From Marinobacter salexigens (lineage in GTDB: Bacteria > Pseudomonadota > Gammaproteobacteria > Pseudomonadales > Oleiphilaceae): DNA of 64,000 nt. This document shows, piece after piece, positions 60,673-64,000 of this stretch. The notes below the pieces were generated by a model. That model saw nothing but the letters and a program-made list of their open reading frames with translations. It had not been told where the DNA came from and did not search any database. A program made the translations under genes and the position numbers. The DNA lies in the NCBI RefSeq assembly GCF_018860765.1, contig NZ_JAHKPV010000021.1, positions 613,845-677,844 on the forward strand, written 5' to 3'. Numbering within the stretch: the first letter of the stretch is position 1; every line of letters starts with the position of its first letter.

Positions 60673-62121
60673 TTATGCCATTGCCAACTCTGCATCTAGA
60701 TCAATACCAGCGTCCCGCATCTGTGCCAGCTTATACCTCAACGTCCGCGGGCTTATACCTAACTGCTCTGCAGCCCGGTTACGACGCCCGCGCTCGTTTC
60801 TCAACGTCTGGATAATGATACGGAACTCTTGCTGGCGTAGATCATCTCCCAGCGATCCGACTTCGATTGATGCCGCATCTGCAGTAACAGGCTGATCCTG
60901 ATACGCCGTGAAGGGCTCTTCCACGTTCGGTGCAACTGGTTCCACCACAGTTTTTGCAACCGCTGAGCGATGGCCGTCAAAGCGTCCGCTGGTGCCGATA
61001 TCGAGGCACAGGTCAGCCGCGTGGATCACATTCCCTTGATGCAAAACCAGAGAACGCTGGATAGCATTATCCAGTTCCCGCACGTTCCCGGGCCAGTTGT
61101 GCTGAGCAAGCGCGCTGCGGGCATCGGCCGCAAAGCTAATGCCGGTCAATTTCATCTTCCGGCAGTGCTTTTTCAGCAACGAATTTGCCATAGGTAGAAT
61201 ATCCAGCGGACGCTCCCTCAGGGGCTGCCAATGCATCGGGAACACACTCAACCGGTAATACAAATCTTCCCGGAACCGCCCTTCCTGCACAAAATCCGCC
61301 AGATCACGGTTGGTAGTGGCAATCACACGCACATCCAATGTGATGGTTTTACGCCCACCTACTCGCTCCACTTCCCGCTCTTGCAGAACCCGGAGTAACT
61401 TGGATTGAAGCCCTGGATCCATTTCCGAAATTTCGTCTAGCAGTATGGTTCCACCATTAGCTTGTTCGAACTTGCCTGGGGCGGATGCAACTGCACCGGT
61501 AAAGGCGCCTTTTTCATGGCCAAACAGAATGGCCTCAAGCATATTCTCCGGAATGGCCGCGCAGTTTATGGCAACAAATGGCTGATCCGCCCGTGGAGAT
61601 TGCTGGTGGATATACCGTGCCAGCACCTCTTTACCGGTTCCACTTTCACCAGAAATCATCACCGTAGAATCGCTGGCAGCTACTTTTGCTGCTAACTGGA
61701 ATATGCGCTTGCTGGCCGGATCTTCGGCCACAGGCTCATCGCCGGTTTTCTGACGGCCACCACCCACCACTTTGGTCACCGCATCAACCAACACTTTCGG
61801 TTCAAACGGCTTTACGAGATAGTCCACAGCTCCGGATTGCATGGCAGAAACAGCATGGCTAATTTGCCCATAGGCTGTAATGAGCATCATTGGCAAACCG
61901 GGATACAAGCGCTGCACTTCTCCCAGCAGTTCATGGCCGGAAAGCCCAGGCATGTTTACATCGCTGACAACCATATCAACCGGCGACTCTGCCAGCCGCA
62001 CCAAAGCTTCGTGCGCGTTTGATGCTTCGCTTACGCGAAACTTAGCCAGCTCCAAGGTAGTTACCAGCGCTTCGCGCAGGTCACGGTCATCTTCAACAAT
62101 TAGAATCTGGGCCTTGGCCAT
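60673..62121 (-). CDS. fleR: Sigma-54-dependent flagellar response regulator FleR
   Basis: A 482-residue activator of middle flagellar genes. The receiver domain has Asp54 (MVVSDVNMPG). The AAA+ domain has Walker A GESGTGKE (158-165), the sigma-54 contact loop GAFTGA (205-210) and Walker B GTILLDEISEM. A Fis-type helix-turn-helix is at the C-terminus (NRAAEQLGISPRTLRYKLAQM). GGAGG lies six bases before the ATG. It forms a pair with fleS (12-base gap). Likely targets here are the fliE and fliK/fliL promoters (family knowledge). Confidence 0.96.
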   Translation of the reverse strand: MAKAQILIVEDDRDLREALVTTLELAKFRVSEASNAHEALVRLAESPVDMVVSDVNMPGLSGHELLGEVQRLYPGLPMMLITAYGQISHAVSAMQSGAVDYLVKPFEPKVLVDAVTKVVGGGRQKTGDEPVAEDPASKRIFQLAAKVAASDSTVMISGESGTGKEVLARYIHQQSPRADQPFVAINCAAIPENMLEAILFGHEKGAFTGAVASAPGKFEQANGGTILLDEISEMDPGLQSKLLRVLQEREVERVGGRKTITLDVRVIATTNRDLADFVQEGRFREDLYYRLSVFPMHWQPLRERPLDILPMANSLLKKHCRKMKLTGISFAADARSALAQHNWPGNVRELDNAIQRSLVLHQGNVIHAADLCLDIGTSGRFDGHRSAVAKTVVEPVAPNVEEPFTAYQDQPVTADAASIEVGSLGDDLRQQEFRIIIQTLRNERGRRNRAAEQLGISPRTLRYKLAQMRDAGIDLDAELAMA

Positions 62122-62133
62122 GGTTGCCTCCGA

Positions 62134-63372
62134 TCACACTTTATTATGCAAAAGCGGCAGACGCAGCGTTGCAACCGCGCCTCCCTGCTCCGGCGATTCA
62201 ATAGAAAACAGTCCTTGGTGGGCCTTCACAACTGCCTGCACAACCGCTAGCCCAAGCCCGGTTCCGTGGGATTTGGTTGTATAGAAAGCCTCTGACAGCC
62301 GACCGGCCTCCGTGCTCGCGAAGCCCGGGCCGTTATCCATAACCCGAATTAACAACTCACCCGCTTGTGCTGTCGCTTGGATTGCCACGGCCGTGGCCCC
62401 GGCTTCAAGACTGTTATTCACCAAATTGGTACAAGCTCCCACTAACGCATCCCGGTTACACATCAACCGGCAATCCGCAGACACTTCATTCTTTAACATT
62501 ACATGTGAGCCAGCGGATGGTTTGATCCCTTCTAGCGCAGATTCAATAGCCACAACCAAGGTATCGGCCGACAACTCCTCCGCTAGACGAGTTTCACCCC
62601 GTGCAAAAATCAACATATCCCGCACTTGCTGTTCCAGATGCGTAAGGCGAGACATCAACCGGGAGGCGCACCGCTGGCGCATCTCCTCATCAAGGTCGTC
62701 CTGAGTTAAGTGCCCGCCATAGAGAATGGCTGCAGATAAAGGCGTGCGGATCTGGTGGGCAAGCGAGGCCACCATCTTACCCATGGCCGATAGCCGCTGA
62801 GCATGGGCAAGCTGCGACTGCAGGTGACGAGTTTCCGTTAGATCGGTCAACAAAATAAGTTGCCCCGGCTGGTTCTCCATCGTCCGGATCTCAATACTCA
62901 CGCGACGACCGTCTTTCAGAGATACCTCATGACCATCATCCCGGCGCGGCGAGAAGCAGCGACGAATCACATCTACCCAACGCTCACCTTCCAAGGGCTC
63001 TCCCAACAAGGCGATGGCCGCCGGGTTGCTCTGGGTGACCACACCTTGGCTATCCAGAACAACCACGCCTGCAGGCAGCGCTGTTAGTAGAGTAGAAAGC
63101 CGGTCAGCCAGTTGCTCTTTCTCTTCCAGTTCTTGCTGGCGCTGCAAAGACTCCTGACTCAATTCGCCAGAGAGCTGATTAACCCGCGACTCAAGCGTGC
63201 GATAAGAATCGGTAATCTGCCGTGACATCTGGTTGAACATCTCCAACGCAGAATCCACCGCCTCATCATCCTGCTGTGGAAACAACGCTCTAACCTTATC
63301 GTTAGCGTCCGCTGCCGCATTGGCCTGAGCCTCATGCTCCACCGACTGAATGACAAACTGTGCCTGACTCAT
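62134..63372 (-). CDS. fleS: Flagellar sensor histidine kinase FleS
   Basis: A 412-residue soluble kinase without membrane spans, partner of FleR. I start it at the ATG at 63372 (MSQAQFVIQSVEHE), which has CGGGAG seven bases upstream; the ATG at 63456 would lie on the sigma-54 promoter. A PAS domain (about 105-195: LLTALPAGVVVLDSQGVVTQ) is followed by the His-containing dimerisation helix (VASLAHQIRTPLSAAILYGG) and a catalytic ATPase domain (NLVNNSLEAGA, DNGPGF, GTGLGLAVVQAVV). Confidence 0.94.
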   Translation of the reverse strand: MSQAQFVIQSVEHEAQANAAADANDKVRALFPQQDDEAVDSALEMFNQMSRQITDSYRTLESRVNQLSGELSQESLQRQQELEEKEQLADRLSTLLTALPAGVVVLDSQGVVTQSNPAAIALLGEPLEGERWVDVIRRCFSPRRDDGHEVSLKDGRRVSIEIRTMENQPGQLILLTDLTETRHLQSQLAHAQRLSAMGKMVASLAHQIRTPLSAAILYGGHLTQDDLDEEMRQRCASRLMSRLTHLEQQVRDMLIFARGETRLAEELSADTLVVAIESALEGIKPSAGSHVMLKNEVSADCRLMCNRDALVGACTNLVNNSLEAGATAVAIQATAQAGELLIRVMDNGPGFASTEAGRLSEAFYTTKSHGTGLGLAVVQAVVKAHQGLFSIESPEQGGAVATLRLPLLHNKV

Positions 63373-63440
63373 AACCTGACTCCCGATTAACCCAAAACAG
63401 CGGGTCACACCCTTAGGATGATTCGTTTGCAAGTTACTAA

Positions 63441-63455
63441 GCCAGCTCCGTGCCA
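63441..63455 (-). promoter_or_regulatory. Sigma-54 promoter of fleSR
   Basis: Minus strand TGGCAC-GGAGC-TGGC: a perfect -24 box, one mismatch in the -12 box and exact spacing. The predicted start is near 63429, about 57 bases before the fleS ATG. In Pseudomonas this promoter is activated by FleQ, whose gene lies directly upstream here. Confidence 0.8.
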
Positions 63456-63531
63456 ACTAGGAATTTATATTTATAATCAATAACTAAGAAAAATAAAGAA
63501 AGGTAGGCGACGGTTTTACGTCGTCCAAAAT

Positions 63532-63564
63532 CGAGAAAACGCCAAAGGCTGTAAACCTTTGACG
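63532..63564 (-). terminator. Intrinsic terminator after fleQ
   Basis: A 9-bp stem CGTCAAAGG/CCTTTGGCG (one G-T wobble, 7-base loop) is followed on the minus strand by TTTTC. A weaker 5-bp hairpin (CGACG/CGTCG, about 63509-63523) with T-rich DNA behind it follows and may back it up. Confidence 0.8.
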
Positions 63565-63612
63565 TCTTATTGTCACAAGAACGAGAAGCTTAATACGTCA
63601 TCGCTCAAACAC

Positions 63613-64000
63613 TCAGGATCCCTCGGATTCTTCCTCCCGAAGCCCGTACTTCCGAACCTTCTCAACCAGAGTTGTCCGCCGAATCCGAAGCTTCTCCGCA
63701 GCTCGCGCCACCACACCGCCTGCCTCGTCCAGCGCCTGCTGAATCAATTGCCGTTCAAGGCCAGACAAGTAGTCTTTCAAATCAATACCATTAACCGGCA
63801 GCAAAGCGGGGGCGTCTAGCCCGACTAACCCCGGAATACCAGAAGGCATCCCGGAATCCTCCACTGGGCGATTCTCGTCATAATCGTCCACATAACGAAA
63901 CTTCTTTGGCAACTCCTGCACGCCGATCACGCCGTAAGGGTGCATAATCGCCAATCTCTCCACAAGATTCGCAAGTTCACGCACATTACCCGGCCAGTCG
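63613..64000 (-). CDS. fleQ: Flagellar master regulator FleQ, C-terminal part (5' end outside the window)
   Basis: The reading frame enters at the window edge with DWPGNVRELANLVERLAIM, the end of a sigma-54-type AAA+ domain, and continues for 128 residues to the stop at 63613. The C-terminus has a Fis-type helix-turn-helix (QALDEAGGVVARAAEKLRIR, then RTTLVEKVRKYGL). The position just upstream of fleSR fits FleQ, the c-di-GMP-responsive master activator of flagellar genes. The receiver and most of the AAA+ domain lie outside, so FleQ is inferred from the order fleQ-fleS-fleR and the C-terminal match. Confidence 0.92.
   Translation of the reverse strand, partial: DWPGNVRELANLVERLAIMHPYGVIGVQELPKKFRYVDDYDENRPVEDSGMPSGIPGLVGLDAPALLPVNGIDLKDYLSGLERQLIQQALDEAGGVVARAAEKLRIRRTTLVEKVRKYGLREEESEGS

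Noticed and set aside
1..64000. Mobile elements, prophage, CRISPR array, tRNA or rRNA genes
   Set aside because: No transposase, integrase, regular spaced repeats or tRNA-like cloverleaf was seen. Almost all of the window is accounted for by tightly packed conserved genes.

Overview
The window reads as a chromosomal segment of a motile, respiratory marine gammaproteobacterium close to Marinobacter and Pseudomonas. The evidence is a single-polar-flagellum gene set (fleQ-fleS-fleR, flhF-fleN-fliA, motC/motD, parC/parP), a full System I cytochrome c maturation operon, a 1625-residue NAD-glutamate dehydrogenase and a Bat/MoxR operon. The genus is inferred from gene content and order, not from a search. 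No tRNA, rRNA, insertion sequence, prophage or CRISPR array was seen.

Layout. 1-372 holds the 3' end of riboflavin synthase. 389-8464 (minus) carries two related rRNA guanine-N2 methyltransferases (rlmG, rsmC), a beta-carbonic anhydrase and the large NAD-GDH. 8595-15592 (plus) is a MoxR ATPase/DUF58/DUF4381/BatA/BatB-TPR/BatD operon. 15680-22985 (minus) is ccmABCDEFGHI. 23111-24789 (plus) is a second FliK-like gene followed by a stand-alone FlhB C-terminal-like gene. 24775-42448 (minus) is the flagellar regulation and chemotaxis block: flhA-flhF-fleN-fliA, cheY-cheZ-cheA-cheB-motC-motD, parC-parP-cheW, a DUF2802 protein, and at its end two unusual genes: a PIMT-like methyltransferase fused to a PilB/GspE ATPase, and a MoxR-type ATPase. 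42674-44571 (plus) is a pyrimidine salvage pair (upp-uraA) that interrupts the flagellar genes. 44768-63372 and the window edge (minus) hold fliK, fliLMNOPQR-flhB, the hptB/hsbR/hsbA phosphatase switch, fliEFGHIJ, fleSR and the 3' end of fleQ.

Regulation visible in the DNA. Five minus-strand sites match the sigma-54 -24/-12 pattern (TGG-N10-GC core) with exact spacing, upstream of fleS, fliE, fliK, fliL and flhA. One good sigma-28 (FliA) promoter lies upstream of parC, with a perfect -10 box and 11-nt spacing. This fits the hierarchy FleQ/sigma-54 to FleSR to FliA known for polar flagella, and puts parC-parP-cheW, and probably the genes behind them, in the late class. Intrinsic terminators follow fleR, fleQ and uraA.

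The best candidate for something undescribed is the translationally coupled pair at 24775-28157: a PIMT-fold/GspE-type ATPase fusion plus a MoxR-type ATPase, with no pilin or secretin gene nearby. It lies at the tail of a chemotaxis operon and converges on the extra FliK-like/FlhB-C pair. Its function is unknown; a link to polar organelle positioning or to export switching is inference from position only.
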